In this document: in pieces, positions 17,076-26,289 of the stretch
Position numbering within the stretch: position 1 is the first letter of the stretch
How the letters are laid out: every line of letters begins with the position of its first letter
Source of the DNA: CAJCIS01 sp965276755
GTDB lineage: Bacteria > Pseudomonadota > Alphaproteobacteria > Acetobacterales > Acetobacteraceae
Length of the DNA stretch: 64,000 nucleotides
NCBI GenBank assembly: GCA_965276755.1
Contig: OZ255625.1
Span: 3,658,001-3,722,000 of the forward strand
Reading direction: 5' to 3'
Made by a program: the position numbers and the translations under genes
Notes under the pieces: generated by a model
The model's input: only the letters and a program-made list of their open reading frames with translations
Databases searched by the model: none
What the model was told of the DNA's origin: nothing

Positions 17076-17900
17076 GTGACCTCCAAAGACGAAGGCGCCG
17101 ACCTCACCCCGATCGGCAACAGCCCCGTCGTCATCCTCGTGCGTCCGCAACTGGCAGACAATATCGGCGCCGCCGCGCGCGCCATGGCCAATGGTGGGCT
17201 GTTTCATCTGCGCCTGGTCGCACCGCGCGACGGTTGGCCGCAGGAACACGCCTGGCGCAATGCCTCCGGCGCGCAACGCATCCTTGAAGCGCTGAGCCTG
17301 CATGACACTGTGGCCGATGCCACCGCCGATTTGCACCACGTCTATGCGACGTGTCCGCGGCCGCGCCACATCGTCAAGCCGGTGCTGACGGCGCGCGGGG
17401 CGGCGGCGGAATTGCGCGTTACCGCCGATCGGGGTTTGCGCGCGGGTCTGCTGTTCGGGCCTGAACGCGCGGGCCTGGACAATGACGACATGGCGCAGTC
17501 CGATGCGCTGATCCGCTATCCGCTCAATCCCGCCTTCACGAGCGTCAATCTGGCACAGGCGGTGATGGTGATGGCGTACGAGTGGTGGCAGGCCGGCGAT
17601 GGTACCGCGCCGCGCGCGCTGATGACCAACGAAAGCGAGGTCGCCACCAAAGGAGAGCTCGCCCGCTTCCTTGTGCACCTGGTCGATGAGCTTGATGCAT
17701 GCGGGTTTTTACGCAATGCGCCGAAGCGGCCGGGCATGGTGAGAAATTTGCACCATCTGTTTCAGCGGGGCGAGGTCACGCAGCAGGAATTGCGCACGTT
17801 GCACGGTGTGGTGACGGAACTGGCCATCGGGCGGCGCGTGCGCGGCCGCGTGGAGAAGGATATGGCTGAATATAGTGACGGGGGATCTGAGGGGGGCTGA
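17076..17900 (+). CDS. TrmJ-like tRNA (cytidine/uridine-2'-O-)-methyltransferase
   Basis: 274-residue SPOUT methyltransferase. Signatures: VVILVRPQLADNIGAAARAM (motif 1), GLLFGPERAGLDNDD (motif 2) and YPLNPAFTSVNLAQAVMVMA (motif 3). The C-terminal helical part resembles TrmJ, which 2'-O-methylates position 32 of tRNAs. The GTG at 17076 is chosen since everything upstream in frame is repeat sequence. The last residues (DGGSEGG) are encoded by the start of another family B repeat, so the original C-terminus may have been changed. Confidence 0.86.
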   Translation: MTSKDEGADLTPIGNSPVVILVRPQLADNIGAAARAMANGGLFHLRLVAPRDGWPQEHAWRNASGAQRILEALSLHDTVADATADLHHVYATCPRPRHIVKPVLTARGAAAELRVTADRGLRAGLLFGPERAGLDNDDMAQSDALIRYPLNPAFTSVNLAQAVMVMAYEWWQAGDGTAPRALMTNESEVATKGELARFLVHLVDELDACGFLRNAPKRPGMVRNLHHLFQRGEVTQQELRTLHGVVTELAIGRRVRGRVEKDMAEYSDGGSEGG

Positions 17901-17927
17901 CGTATACGTCAGCCACATCTCCCCCAG
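17878..17927. repeat. family B half repeat with inner palindrome
   Basis: GACGGGGGATCTGAGGGGG, the palindrome GGCTGACGTATACGTCAGCC (17895-17914), then ACATCTCCCCCAG. It overlaps the last codons and stop of the trmJ-like gene. Confidence 0.75.
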
Positions 17928-17947
17928 TTCGTTTGAGGTAGCATGCC

Positions 17948-18541
17948 TCAACCTGGCGGCGGCGTTACGACGAGGCGACGCGTGCCAGATGACAGGAAAG
18001 GTGCGACCTGATAGCGCACAGCGCCGCTTTGAAGCCACGCAAGCGTGGCAATTGCCAGCGGATCGCTTGGCTCCACGCCGACGATACGGCAGTCGCGCGG
18101 CGCCCCATCTGCATAGATGGCGCAATCCGCAGTGGTGCCGTGGCGTTTGCGCGGTTGATAGCCGGGTGGAGCGACAGGAGCACCGCCGGCAACTGGCGTT
18201 CGTTGCGGCTCAACTATCCCTACGCCCGCAAAAGTTATGAGCCACGTGTGATATGCCGGGTCTGCTTCCTCCCGATGCGGCCCAAGCGGTGGCCGGCGCG
18301 GGTCGGTTAACCAGTTCATAACGGCATCGCTGTATGCCGGGCCGCCCTCAACAGCTAGGACGCGGCAACGGGCCAAGTGGCGATCAGGCAAAACCATGCA
18401 TCTAGCCGCCACTTGCCCGAAGCGATTCTCGTATCCACTCGGGACATTGGGGAAGGGATGGTATGGAAAAGTACGTTGCGCAGCAGCAGGCTGCATCTTT
18501 GGAACTGAGGTACAGCCCGGAAGAAAGCAGCATAGCGTCAC
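17948..18541 (-). CDS. hypothetical protein, possible lipoprotein
   Basis: 197 residues from a GTG start. The N-terminus MTLCCFLPGCTSVPKM contains a lipobox-like LPGC, but only nine residues precede the Cys and there is no positive n-region; the frame stays open upstream without an ATG, GTG or TTG. The body is rich in Pro and Cys (CRVLAVEGGPAYSDAVMNWL, DCAIYADGAPRDCRIVGVEP) and matches no family I know. Base composition is slightly lower in GC than its neighbours. It begins 14 bp after the glycosyltransferase stop. Confidence 0.5.
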   Translation of the reverse strand: MTLCCFLPGCTSVPKMQPAAAQRTFPYHPFPNVPSGYENRFGQVAARCMVLPDRHLARCRVLAVEGGPAYSDAVMNWLTDPRRPPLGPHREEADPAYHTWLITFAGVGIVEPQRTPVAGGAPVAPPGYQPRKRHGTTADCAIYADGAPRDCRIVGVEPSDPLAIATLAWLQSGAVRYQVAPFLSSGTRRLVVTPPPG

Positions 18542-18554
18542 GGCCGTAAGCGCT

Positions 18555-19589
18555 CTAGCGAAACCCTGCTTCTGCAGCGACTGATCTTTCTTCCGTTGGC
18601 CTGCACGACTCGCTCTGCCACTTCCCGGCTACGCTGTGCCAATCACGTCCGGCGCGCGTGCTGATACCGGCGGCTTGCATACGCAACCACAAGGCATGAT
18701 TGCTCAGTAACTCACGTGTGCGCAACGCCATTTCCGCATAATTTTTACAGACAAAGCCGTCCACGCCATTGCGCACCCGCTCCTTCAACGAGCCGATACC
18801 CAGCGTGACCACGGGAACGCCCAGTGCAATCGCTTCGGCCGCGGCCAGGCAGAACGTTTCGGACACATGGCCAGGCGCCAGCAGCACCCGCGTGTTGCGC
18901 AACTGCGTAAGCACCGCGTCATTGCCGACGCGCGCAGCAATGGTGACGCTCGGGTCGCTGGCCAGGGCGCGGTAGGCGGGCACGTCAGCCTCGGCGATGA
19001 ACGCGCGCAAGGCGGCACCCGGCACGGCGGGCGCGACTTGGGCTTGCCAGAAAGCCAGAACCTCCTTCAAACCCCGATAGGCTTGGCTTGTGAACAGCGC
19101 GACGGGTGGTGGCGGCGCGGCGGCCGTGGGCGCGCACAGCACGCGATCGGACAGGCCATAGGGGATGACCACCCGGCGGCCGAACGGCAGCAGATGGGAC
19201 GCGGCGCGCGCCTGTTCGGTGCCGATAAAAACCGCAATCGCACGCGAACGCATGAGCGCGAGCGCGCGGCCACGGCGAATTTCCCGGCCGAGCCCGACCT
19301 CGTTGTGAAACCAGATGACGGGATTGGGCGCGCCGGGCGGCAGCAGGCGCGCGTCATTTATGGCGACGGTGATGTCGGCAGGCTCGATGATAGTGGGTCG
19401 CCAGGCGACGCCGCCCAGCGTGCGCGCCTTCTTGGCACCAACCACTGTGACCGCATCCCCCATTGCCGCCAGCGCGCTGGTCAAGTGAATAATGGCTTGT
19501 TCGGTACCGCCCAGCCCCGCGGCAAATGGATCGTCCAGTTCGGGCAGAAACGGCGCGCCCGCGATGAAGCTCCAGCGCCGGCCGCTCAC
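18555..19589 (-). CDS. glycosyltransferase (GT-B fold, GT4-like)
   Basis: 344 residues. N-terminal domain with GGTEQAIIHLTSALAAMGDA (acceptor-side loop), C-terminal donor domain with LLAPGHVSETFCLAAAEAIA and the E-x7-E type motif followed by GVPVVTLGIGSLKERVRNGV. It should transfer a sugar from a nucleotide donor to an unknown acceptor. The GTG start overlaps the stop of the upstream 68-residue membrane protein by four bases (GTGA), so the two are coupled. Confidence 0.8.
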   Translation of the reverse strand: MSGRRWSFIAGAPFLPELDDPFAAGLGGTEQAIIHLTSALAAMGDAVTVVGAKKARTLGGVAWRPTIIEPADITVAINDARLLPPGAPNPVIWFHNEVGLGREIRRGRALALMRSRAIAVFIGTEQARAASHLLPFGRRVVIPYGLSDRVLCAPTAAAPPPPVALFTSQAYRGLKEVLAFWQAQVAPAVPGAALRAFIAEADVPAYRALASDPSVTIAARVGNDAVLTQLRNTRVLLAPGHVSETFCLAAAEAIALGVPVVTLGIGSLKERVRNGVDGFVCKNYAEMALRTRELLSNHALWLRMQAAGISTRAGRDWHSVAGKWQSESCRPTEERSVAAEAGFR

Positions 19590-19792
19590 GGCTCCGCTTG
19601 GGCCGCCAGGCGCCGGGCGAGCAGCCAGCCGATCAGGCCCGAGGCAGGCGCGCCGGGGATGATGAAGAGGAAGCCGCCATAGATGTGGTTCACGACCATG
19701 CCCAGGCCGATGCCCAGCAACAGGCCGCCGACGAGCCCGCCGGTGACGCCGGCGCTGACGCCAAGCCAGATGATGTCGGAACGTCTGATCAT
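19586..19792 (-). CDS. small two-helix membrane protein
   Basis: 68 residues, beginning MIRRSDIIWLGVSAGVTGGL. It holds two glycine-rich hydrophobic segments (about residues 7-33 and 38-60) and ends RRLAAQAEP. It is encoded directly before, and overlapping, the glycosyltransferase start, so it may anchor or assist that enzyme (inference). A longer frame upstream to 20944 is the antisense of an acyl-CoA dehydrogenase and is not coding. Confidence 0.65.
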   Translation of the reverse strand: MIRRSDIIWLGVSAGVTGGLVGGLLLGIGLGMVVNHIYGGFLFIIPGAPASGLIGWLLARRLAAQAEP

Positions 19793-19897
19793 GGGTGAGC
19801 TTGTGCCCCAGGCCGCGGCGCGGGGAAAGCGGGTGCGCCCATCCTTGACCGCGGTGCGCCGTGGCATCCTTCTATGCTTTGTCGGGGAGCGGTTGCG

Positions 19898-21082
19898 ATG
19901 GATTTGCAATTGAGCGAGGAGCATGTGCGTTTTCGCGAAGAGGTGCGTGCCTTCCTGTCGGCGGAGCGTGACGCCTATCCGCACGGCGGGAGCGAAGTAC
20001 CCTCGACGGCCACGCGCGCCTGGCAGGCCAAGCTGATCGCGCATGGCTATGCCGCGCGCACCATCCCTGCCGAATATGGCGGCTATGGCGCGGCGCCGGA
20101 CATCCTGAAATCGCGCATCACCGCCGAAGAGTTCGTGCACGCGGGCGCGCCGCTGGGGCTGTCGGGGCAGGGCATTTCCATGCTCGTGCCGACGCTTCTG
20201 GAAATGGGCACCCAGGCGCAGAAAACGCGCTGGATCGCACCCACGCTGCGCGGCGACATCATCTGGTGCCAGGGCTATTCCGAACCCGGGGCAGGCAGCG
20301 ACCTGGCCGCGTTGCGAACGTCGGCCGTCGTCGATGGCGATTGCTTCGTCATTAACGGGCAGAAGATATGGACCTCGACGGCGCAGCGGGCGGACATGAT
20401 CTTCTGCCTTGTGCGTACCGAGCCCGATGCACCCAGGCACGAAGGCATCAGCTACCTGATCTTCCCCATGACGACGCCGGGCATAGACGTGCGGCCGCTG
20501 CGTACCATGACCGGCGGCGCGGAATTTAACGAGGTGTTCTTCACCGATGTGCGCGTGCCGATCGATTGCGTCGTGGGCGGGCGCGGGCGCGGCTGGGCGG
20601 TTGCCAACGCGACGCTCAAGCATGAGCGCGGCATGCTGGGCGATCCGCACCAGGCGGAGAGCCGCATCCACGCCATCCTGCAACTGATGGCGCGTGAAAC
20701 AACCGCGGGTGAGCGGCTGATCGACAATCCTGTTTTGATGGACCGCCTGATGCGCCTGGCCGGTGAGGCGATGGCCATGCGCGCCAATGGCATGCGCCTG
20801 CTGACCGAGGCGACCCACGGGCAGCCCGCCGGCATGGCGGGACTGATCGTCAAACTGCAAGGCTGCGAGCTGAACCATCAGCTCGCCGCACTGTCCATCG
20901 ATGTGCTCGGCGAACTGGGTGTGCTCTATGAAAGCGGCGAGCATCTGCGCGACGGCGGGTCCTGGCAGTGGCGCTACATGTTCGATCTTGGGCTGATTAT
21001 CGGCGGCGGCACGGCGCAGATTCAGAAGAACATTATTGCCGAACGCGGCCTTGGATTGCCGCGCGAACCCAAGGCCGCGTGA
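19898..21082 (+). CDS. acyl-CoA dehydrogenase family protein (large subunit type)
   Basis: 394 residues. It has the FAD/acyl-CoA signatures GYSEPGAGSDLAALRTSA and GQKIWTSTAQRADM, and a C-terminal helical domain ending LGLIIGGGTAQIQKNIIAER. It oxidises an acyl-CoA and passes electrons to ETF. Only one base separates it from a second, divergent family member, the arrangement of two-subunit dehydrogenases such as the pimeloyl-CoA or steroid-side-chain types. The start at 19898 has a GGGGAGC site. Confidence 0.9.
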   Translation: MDLQLSEEHVRFREEVRAFLSAERDAYPHGGSEVPSTATRAWQAKLIAHGYAARTIPAEYGGYGAAPDILKSRITAEEFVHAGAPLGLSGQGISMLVPTLLEMGTQAQKTRWIAPTLRGDIIWCQGYSEPGAGSDLAALRTSAVVDGDCFVINGQKIWTSTAQRADMIFCLVRTEPDAPRHEGISYLIFPMTTPGIDVRPLRTMTGGAEFNEVFFTDVRVPIDCVVGGRGRGWAVANATLKHERGMLGDPHQAESRIHAILQLMARETTAGERLIDNPVLMDRLMRLAGEAMAMRANGMRLLTEATHGQPAGMAGLIVKLQGCELNHQLAALSIDVLGELGVLYESGEHLRDGGSWQWRYMFDLGLIIGGGTAQIQKNIIAERGLGLPREPKAA

Positions 21083-21083
21083 C

Positions 21084-22145
21084 GTGGATTTTTCTCTCTC
21101 TGCCGATCAGCGCGCGTTGCAGGACAGCGTGGCGCGCGTGTTGGGCGATCTGTGTCCGCTCTCGCGCGTGCGGCGATTTGCCGAGGGCGATGAGCTTATC
21201 GCGCGCGATGTGTGGGAAGGGCTGTCCGCACTTGGCGTGCCGGCGATCATGGTGCGCGAGGCGCAGGGCGGATTGGGTTTGACGCTGCTGGATGCAGCCC
21301 TTGTTTCTGAAATACTGGGTGCGCATGCCGCGCCGGCGCCGTTTCTCGGCGGTGCGTTGGCGGCAGTGGCGCTGGGTGAGAGCGCGCCACCTGGCCTTGC
21401 CTCCGGCTCGCTGATTGCCGCGGTGGCGCTGAGCGAAGCAGTGGCCGGAGCGCGCGATGGCGCGGGGCTGACCGCGCGTGGCGAGACACTGGGCGGCGCA
21501 AGCCTTTTCGTGATCGACGGGGCAGCGGCGGGCCTGATTGTCGCGGCGACGCGCGATGGCGGCATGGTCTCGATCGATGGCGCGGCGCCTGGCGTTTCGT
21601 GGACGACCATGCCGACCATAGACCGCACACGCAAAGTTGCCGAAATGCGGTGTGAGGGCGTGCCGTGCGCGCGCGTGGGCGGTGGCAATGTCGACGCGCT
21701 GGGGCGTGTGCGTGATGCGGCCTATGTGTTGCTGGCGGCCGACATGCTGGGCGCCTCGCAGACGATGCTTGATCGCGCTGTGGCTTACGCGAAGGAGCGC
21801 GTGCAGTTCGGGCGCGCGGTCGGGAGTTTTCAGGCGGTCAAACATCTTTGCGCCGAAATGGCGGGCAAGCTGGAGCCGTGCCGTGCGTTGGTGTGGTATG
21901 CCGCGCATGCGTGGGATCAAGGGCTGGATGATGCGCCACTGGCGGCAGCGCATGCCAAGGCGCATTTGTCTGAGGTGTCGCGCTTTGTCGCGCGAACGGC
22001 CACGGAGGTGCACGGCGGCATGGGATTTACTGACTTGCTAGGTCTGCACTACTGGTTCAAGCGCGTCGGCCTGGATCGCCAACTCCTGGGCGGCCCCGAA
22101 CACATCCGCCGCCATGCAGCCGCGTTGTCTGTCTTATCAAGGTGA
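21084..22145 (+). CDS. acyl-CoA dehydrogenase family protein (small subunit type)
   Basis: 353 residues from GTG (VDFSLSADQRALQDSVARVL). The middle domain is degenerate (no GAGSD-like loop), while the C-terminal domain is conserved (YAKERVQFGRAVGSFQAVKH, TEVHGGMGFTD). This is typical of the smaller subunit in heteromeric acyl-CoA dehydrogenases, where active-site residues are split between the two chains. It follows the large-type gene after one base and must be cotranslated. Confidence 0.86.
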   Translation: MDFSLSADQRALQDSVARVLGDLCPLSRVRRFAEGDELIARDVWEGLSALGVPAIMVREAQGGLGLTLLDAALVSEILGAHAAPAPFLGGALAAVALGESAPPGLASGSLIAAVALSEAVAGARDGAGLTARGETLGGASLFVIDGAAAGLIVAATRDGGMVSIDGAAPGVSWTTMPTIDRTRKVAEMRCEGVPCARVGGGNVDALGRVRDAAYVLLAADMLGASQTMLDRAVAYAKERVQFGRAVGSFQAVKHLCAEMAGKLEPCRALVWYAAHAWDQGLDDAPLAAAHAKAHLSEVSRFVARTATEVHGGMGFTDLLGLHYWFKRVGLDRQLLGGPEHIRRHAAALSVLSR

Positions 22146-22150
22146 GGAAA

Positions 22151-22257
22151 AGGCTGGGGGAGATGTGCCATCCCCCCCAGACCCCCCGTCGATTTTAGGA
22201 CATCGCCTTAAATAATGACGGGGGGTCTGGGGGGGATGGCACATCTCCCCCAGCCTT
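22151..22257. repeat. GC-rich dyad repeat, family B (full unit)
   Basis: Arms AGGCTGGGGGAGATGTGCCA ... CCCCCCGTC and GACGGGGGGTCTGGGGGGGA ... CCCCCAGCCT face each other. The spacer itself reads TTTTAGGACATCGCCTTAAA, nearly self-complementary. It lies between convergent genes, and the topA stop codon overlaps its right end. Confidence 0.85.
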
Positions 22258-24856
22258 ATGCTTTTGCCTTGGCTTTCGTCTTTACCACTGCCTTCGGCTT
22301 GGCCGCCGGCGCCCGAGCCTTCACCACCTTGCCGCGCCCCGCCTTCGGCTTCAGCGCCTTGCCCTTTTCGCCAAGCGTAGCCAACGCCTCCTCCAAGGTC
22401 ACCTCTTCCAGCGTCTGAGATTTCGGCAAATTGGCGACGATCTGCCCGTGCTGCAGATACGGCCCGAAGCGGCCTTTGCGCACCTGCACCGGCTGGCCGT
22501 CTTTGGGATGCGCGCCGATCATGCGCGTGCCGGCCATCTTGCGCGCGAGCACATCGACCGCGCGGTTCAGGCCAACCGCAAGAATATCGTCATCCTTGTC
22601 CAGCGAGCCGAAAATCATGCCCATTTTCACATAAGGGCCGAAACGGCCAAGCCCCGCCTCGATCGGCAATTTGGTTTCGGGATGAATGCCGACATGGCGC
22701 GGCAGGGAGAGCAGCCCGAGCGCCTGTTCCAAAGAAATTGTCTCCCCGTCAACACCTTTGGGCAGCGACGTGCGGCGCGGTTTGGCTTTCTTGTCGTTGG
22801 GATCGGGCTCGCCCTGCTGGGCGTAGAGGCCGTAGGGGCCACGTCGGATGGTGATGTCTTCCTTCGTCTCCGGGTGCTGGCCCAGATGGCGCATGCCATC
22901 CTTGAGCACCTCGCCTTCGCCCTCGCCGCCTTCGAGTGCCAAGCGGCGCGTGAATTGGCATTCAGGATAATTGGAGCAGCCGATGAAACTGCCGAAGCGA
23001 CCCAGCTTCAGCCCAAGCCGGCCATTGCCGCAGGATGGGCAGGTGCGCGGGTCACTGCCGTCTTCGCGCGCGGGGAAGAAATGCGCGCCGAGGTCTTCGT
23101 CCAAGGCGTTGATGACATCAGTAATCTTGAGGTCTCGCGTCTGTTCGACGGTGCGCGAGAAATCCTCCCAAAAAGCGCGCATCAGCGCGCGCCAGTCCAG
23201 CCGCCCGTCGGAGACTTCGTCGAGCTTTTCTTCAAGACCCGCGGTAAATCCCGCATCCACGTAGCGCTCGAAAAAGCTGGTCAGGAACGCGGTGACCAGC
23301 CGGCCGCGATCCTCTGGCACGAAGCGGCGGTTTTCCATGCGCACGTAATTGCGGTCCCGCAGCACGGACAGGATCGAGGCGTAGGTGGAAGGCCGGCCGA
23401 TGCCGAGCTCCTCCATCTTCTTGACCAGGCTGGCTTCGGAATAGCGTGGCGGGGGCTGGGTGAAATGCTGCAACGCCTGCGCCGATTTGCGCACCAGGCG
23501 ATCGCGTTCGGCCATCGAGGGCAGCACGCGATTATCCTCGCCGTCAGCACCTTCGGCGCTCTCTTCGTCGCTGCCTTCGCGGTATAATTTGAGAAACCCG
23601 TCGAAGGCCACGATGCTGCCATTGGCACGCAACTTCACGTGGCCATCGACGACATCGACGGCGACCTGATCCAGCTCGGCGGACGCCATCTGGCTCGCTA
23701 CCGCGCGTTTCCAGATCAATTCGTACAGACGCTGCTGGTCAGAAGACAGATAGCGCGAAACCTCGGCCGGCGTGCGCGCAACATCGGTCGGCCGCACCGC
23801 CTCGTGCGCTTCCTGCGCGTTCTTGGCTTTCGACGTATATTCGCGCGCGCGTTCGGGCACGTAATCCGCACCGATCGATGCGCGGACATGGCCGCGAATG
23901 GCATCGATTGCCTCGCGCGCCATCTGCACGCCGTCGGTGCGCATGTAGGTGATCAGGCCGGTTGTTTCGCCCTGCAACTCCACGCCTTCGTAAAGTTGCT
24001 GGGCCGTGCGCATCGCCGCCTGCGCGCCCATGCCCAACTTGCGGCTTGCCTCCTGCTGCAACGTGCTGGTCGTGAACGGCGCCGGCGGATTGCGCTTGAC
24101 GCGCCGGCGCTCGATGGCACCCACGGTGAAATTGCCGGCTTCGACCGCCGCCTTGGCACGGTTGGCCAGTTCGGCGTTGTTCAGGTCGAACTGGTCAAGC
24201 TTGCGGCCATCCAGGTGCGTCAGCCGCGCGGTGAACGGCGCCCCCGCTTGGGTCAGGAACGCCGCCTCTACGGTCCAGTATTCGCGCGCGCGAAAAACTT
24301 CGATCTCGGCCTCGCGCTCGCAAACCAGGCGCAATGCCACGCTCTGCACGCGCCCGGCGCTGCGGCTGCCGGGCAGCTTTCGCCACAGCACCGGGCTAAG
24401 GGTGAAGCCCACCAGATAGTCCAGTGCGCGGCGGGCCATGTAGGCCTCGATCAGCGGCTGATCCAGGTCCCGCGGATGGGCCATGGCTCGCGTAATGGCG
24501 CTCTTGGTAATCTCGTTGAACGTGATGCGCTGCACGTCCACGCCGGTCAGCGCGCGGCGCTCGGCGAGCATGGCGCGCACGTGCCAGGAGATGGCCTCGC
24601 CCTCCCGGTCCGGGTCGGTGGCCAGATACAAGGTTTTGGCGCCCTTCAGGGCCTTGGCGATCGCGGCCACCTGGCGCTGGCCGCGCTCATCGGCGGCCCA
24701 ATCCATGGCGAAATCTTCGTCCGGGCGGACCGAGCCGTCCTTTGGGGGCAGGTCGCGCACATGGCCAAAGCTGGCCAGAACCGTGTAGCCGCCGCCTAGG
24801 TATTTGTTGATTGTTTTGGCTTTGGCGGGGGATTCTACGACGACGACGTCTGACAT
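22256..24856 (-). CDS. topA: DNA topoisomerase I
   Basis: 866 residues, type IA topoisomerase. Toprim domain at the start (VVVVESPAKAKTINKYL; LATDPDREGEAISWHV near 78-93), catalytic Tyr304 in GLITYMRTDG, and one C4 zinc motif (CPSCGNGRLGLKLGRFGSFI, then GCSNYPEC). These are followed by repeats of about 60 residues (RFGPYVKMG, RFGPYLQHG) and a Lys/Ala-rich tail common in alphaproteobacterial TopA. It relaxes negative supercoils. dprA lies upstream on the same strand, with a family A hairpin between them. Confidence 0.96.
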   Translation of the reverse strand: MSDVVVVESPAKAKTINKYLGGGYTVLASFGHVRDLPPKDGSVRPDEDFAMDWAADERGQRQVAAIAKALKGAKTLYLATDPDREGEAISWHVRAMLAERRALTGVDVQRITFNEITKSAITRAMAHPRDLDQPLIEAYMARRALDYLVGFTLSPVLWRKLPGSRSAGRVQSVALRLVCEREAEIEVFRAREYWTVEAAFLTQAGAPFTARLTHLDGRKLDQFDLNNAELANRAKAAVEAGNFTVGAIERRRVKRNPPAPFTTSTLQQEASRKLGMGAQAAMRTAQQLYEGVELQGETTGLITYMRTDGVQMAREAIDAIRGHVRASIGADYVPERAREYTSKAKNAQEAHEAVRPTDVARTPAEVSRYLSSDQQRLYELIWKRAVASQMASAELDQVAVDVVDGHVKLRANGSIVAFDGFLKLYREGSDEESAEGADGEDNRVLPSMAERDRLVRKSAQALQHFTQPPPRYSEASLVKKMEELGIGRPSTYASILSVLRDRNYVRMENRRFVPEDRGRLVTAFLTSFFERYVDAGFTAGLEEKLDEVSDGRLDWRALMRAFWEDFSRTVEQTRDLKITDVINALDEDLGAHFFPAREDGSDPRTCPSCGNGRLGLKLGRFGSFIGCSNYPECQFTRRLALEGGEGEGEVLKDGMRHLGQHPETKEDITIRRGPYGLYAQQGEPDPNDKKAKPRRTSLPKGVDGETISLEQALGLLSLPRHVGIHPETKLPIEAGLGRFGPYVKMGMIFGSLDKDDDILAVGLNRAVDVLARKMAGTRMIGAHPKDGQPVQVRKGRFGPYLQHGQIVANLPKSQTLEEVTLEEALATLGEKGKALKPKAGRGKVVKARAPAAKPKAVVKTKAKAKA

Positions 24857-24867
24857 GTAACATCCTA

Positions 24868-24910
24868 AGGAAGCAGCTCTTTTTTGAAAAAAAGAACCAA
24901 AAAACTTTTA
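24868..24910 (-). repeat. AT-rich hairpin repeat, family A
   Basis: Minus-oriented copy: AAGGAAGCAGCTCTTTTTTG ... AAAGAACCAAAAAACTTTT. One stem pair is mismatched. It lies between dprA and topA. Confidence 0.75.
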
Positions 24911-24942
24911 TCCATTTAGACGGGTGGTGGGGCCGGCGCTCT

Positions 24943-26106
24943 TCACCTGCCCGCCAGAAGCACCGCCCGGTTGCCCGGAACAATCTCCACGCGCAAGCCC
25001 AGCTCTAGCTGGGACAGGGCCGCCATGATCGCGGACGGCGGAAACTGGCTACGCCGGATCAGATCGTCAATGTCGGTCGGTGTCGGCCCTAGCAGTTCGA
25101 GCACCCGCGCGCGAATGCGGGCCAGCTCGGCGGGCGGTGGATCGGGCGGGATCGGGGCCGCCACGGCCGGCTCGGCAAAGCCATCCGGCGCGCCGGCGGC
25201 GAACAGCGGATCACGCCCCAGGCCGCGGCGGCCAGGATGGTCGGGCAGGTGGGCCAGCACGTCGGCGGCGCCCTCGGTCAGGTGCGCGCCCTGGCGGATC
25301 AGGTCATTGCTGCCATGGCAGCGCGGGTCCAGCGGCGAGCCGGGTACGGCAAAGATCTCCCGATCGGCCTCCTGGGCCAGGGTCGCGGTGATCAGCGTGC
25401 CGCTGCGCAATGCCGCCTCGACCACGACCAGGCCCAGACTCAGGCCGGCGATGATGCGGTTGCGTCGCGGGAAATGGCGGGACTGCGGCGCGGTGCCCAA
25501 GGGCGCTTCGGCGACTACGGCGCCGCGCTCGGCGATCTGCGCCTGCAACTTGGCGTGCTCGGGCGGGTAGGGCCGGTCCAATCCGCCGGCGACCGCGGCA
25601 ATCGTGTGGCCCACGGCCAAAGCCCCTTGGTGCGCGGCGGCATTGATGCCGCGTGCCATGCCGGAGACCACGACGATGCCGCGGCTGGCCAGGTCAGTCG
25701 CCAGTGCTTCCGCCATGCGCATGCCGTTGGCCGAGGCGTTGCGGGCGCCGACAATGCCGATGCTGCGATCGGACAGCATGAGCTTGTGGTTGCCGAGCAC
25801 GGCGAGCAAAGGCGGGGGGTCTGGCAGGAGCGCCAGCAGGGTCGGGTAGTCGTCATCGCCGAGAAAGAGGAGTCGCGCGCCCATGCGATCAAGCGCTGCC
25901 AGTTCGCGCTCCGCAGCCGCGGCCGGATGGACATCCAGGCTCGTGCGCCCGCCGGCGGTGGCGATTGCGGGCAGGGCGTCCAGCGCTTCGGCGGGGTCGG
26001 GGTGGCGGGCGATCAGGCGCTGGTAGGTGAGGGGGCCTACGCCTGGGGTGCGGATGATGCGCAGGCGAGTCAGGGTGTTGGGGTGGGCGGCGATTCGTTG
26101 CGGCAT
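24943..26106 (-). CDS. dprA: DNA-processing protein DprA
   Basis: 387 residues. N-terminal SAM-like helices (RLRIIRTPGVGPLTYQRL), then the Rossmann-like DprA core (IGIVGARNASANGMRMA; VVVSGMARGINAAAHQGAL; FPRRNRIIAGLSLGLVVVEA) and a C-terminal winged helix (TDIDDLIRRSQFPPSAIMAA). DprA protects incoming single-stranded DNA and loads RecA during natural transformation. The ATG at 26106 begins the homologous region; residues from 26184 are extra. topA follows, the usual dprA-topA order in alphaproteobacteria. Confidence 0.94.
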   Translation of the reverse strand: MPQRIAAHPNTLTRLRIIRTPGVGPLTYQRLIARHPDPAEALDALPAIATAGGRTSLDVHPAAAAERELAALDRMGARLLFLGDDDYPTLLALLPDPPPLLAVLGNHKLMLSDRSIGIVGARNASANGMRMAEALATDLASRGIVVVSGMARGINAAAHQGALAVGHTIAAVAGGLDRPYPPEHAKLQAQIAERGAVVAEAPLGTAPQSRHFPRRNRIIAGLSLGLVVVEAALRSGTLITATLAQEADREIFAVPGSPLDPRCHGSNDLIRQGAHLTEGAADVLAHLPDHPGRRGLGRDPLFAAGAPDGFAEPAVAAPIPPDPPPAELARIRARVLELLGPTPTDIDDLIRRSQFPPSAIMAALSQLELGLRVEIVPGNRAVLLAGR

Positions 26107-26289
26107 GGTTGTGTTTTGCTCAAGTGCGTGCAAGCGGGCAAGCGGCGTTGTGAAAGGCGGGGCGCGGAAAACCCATGGTTGCACGGCACGGTGGCGCGAT
26201 GGAGATCGACACGGATGGGATGGCCCTCACCTTGCCACCCATTATCGCGCGTGCCATGCCGGTGTAGAAAATATCTGTGGGAAAGCGCC

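Noticed and set aside
22448..24799. Two long plus-strand frames over topA
   Set aside because: topA is unmistakable on the other strand; the frames lack family motifs and start sites.
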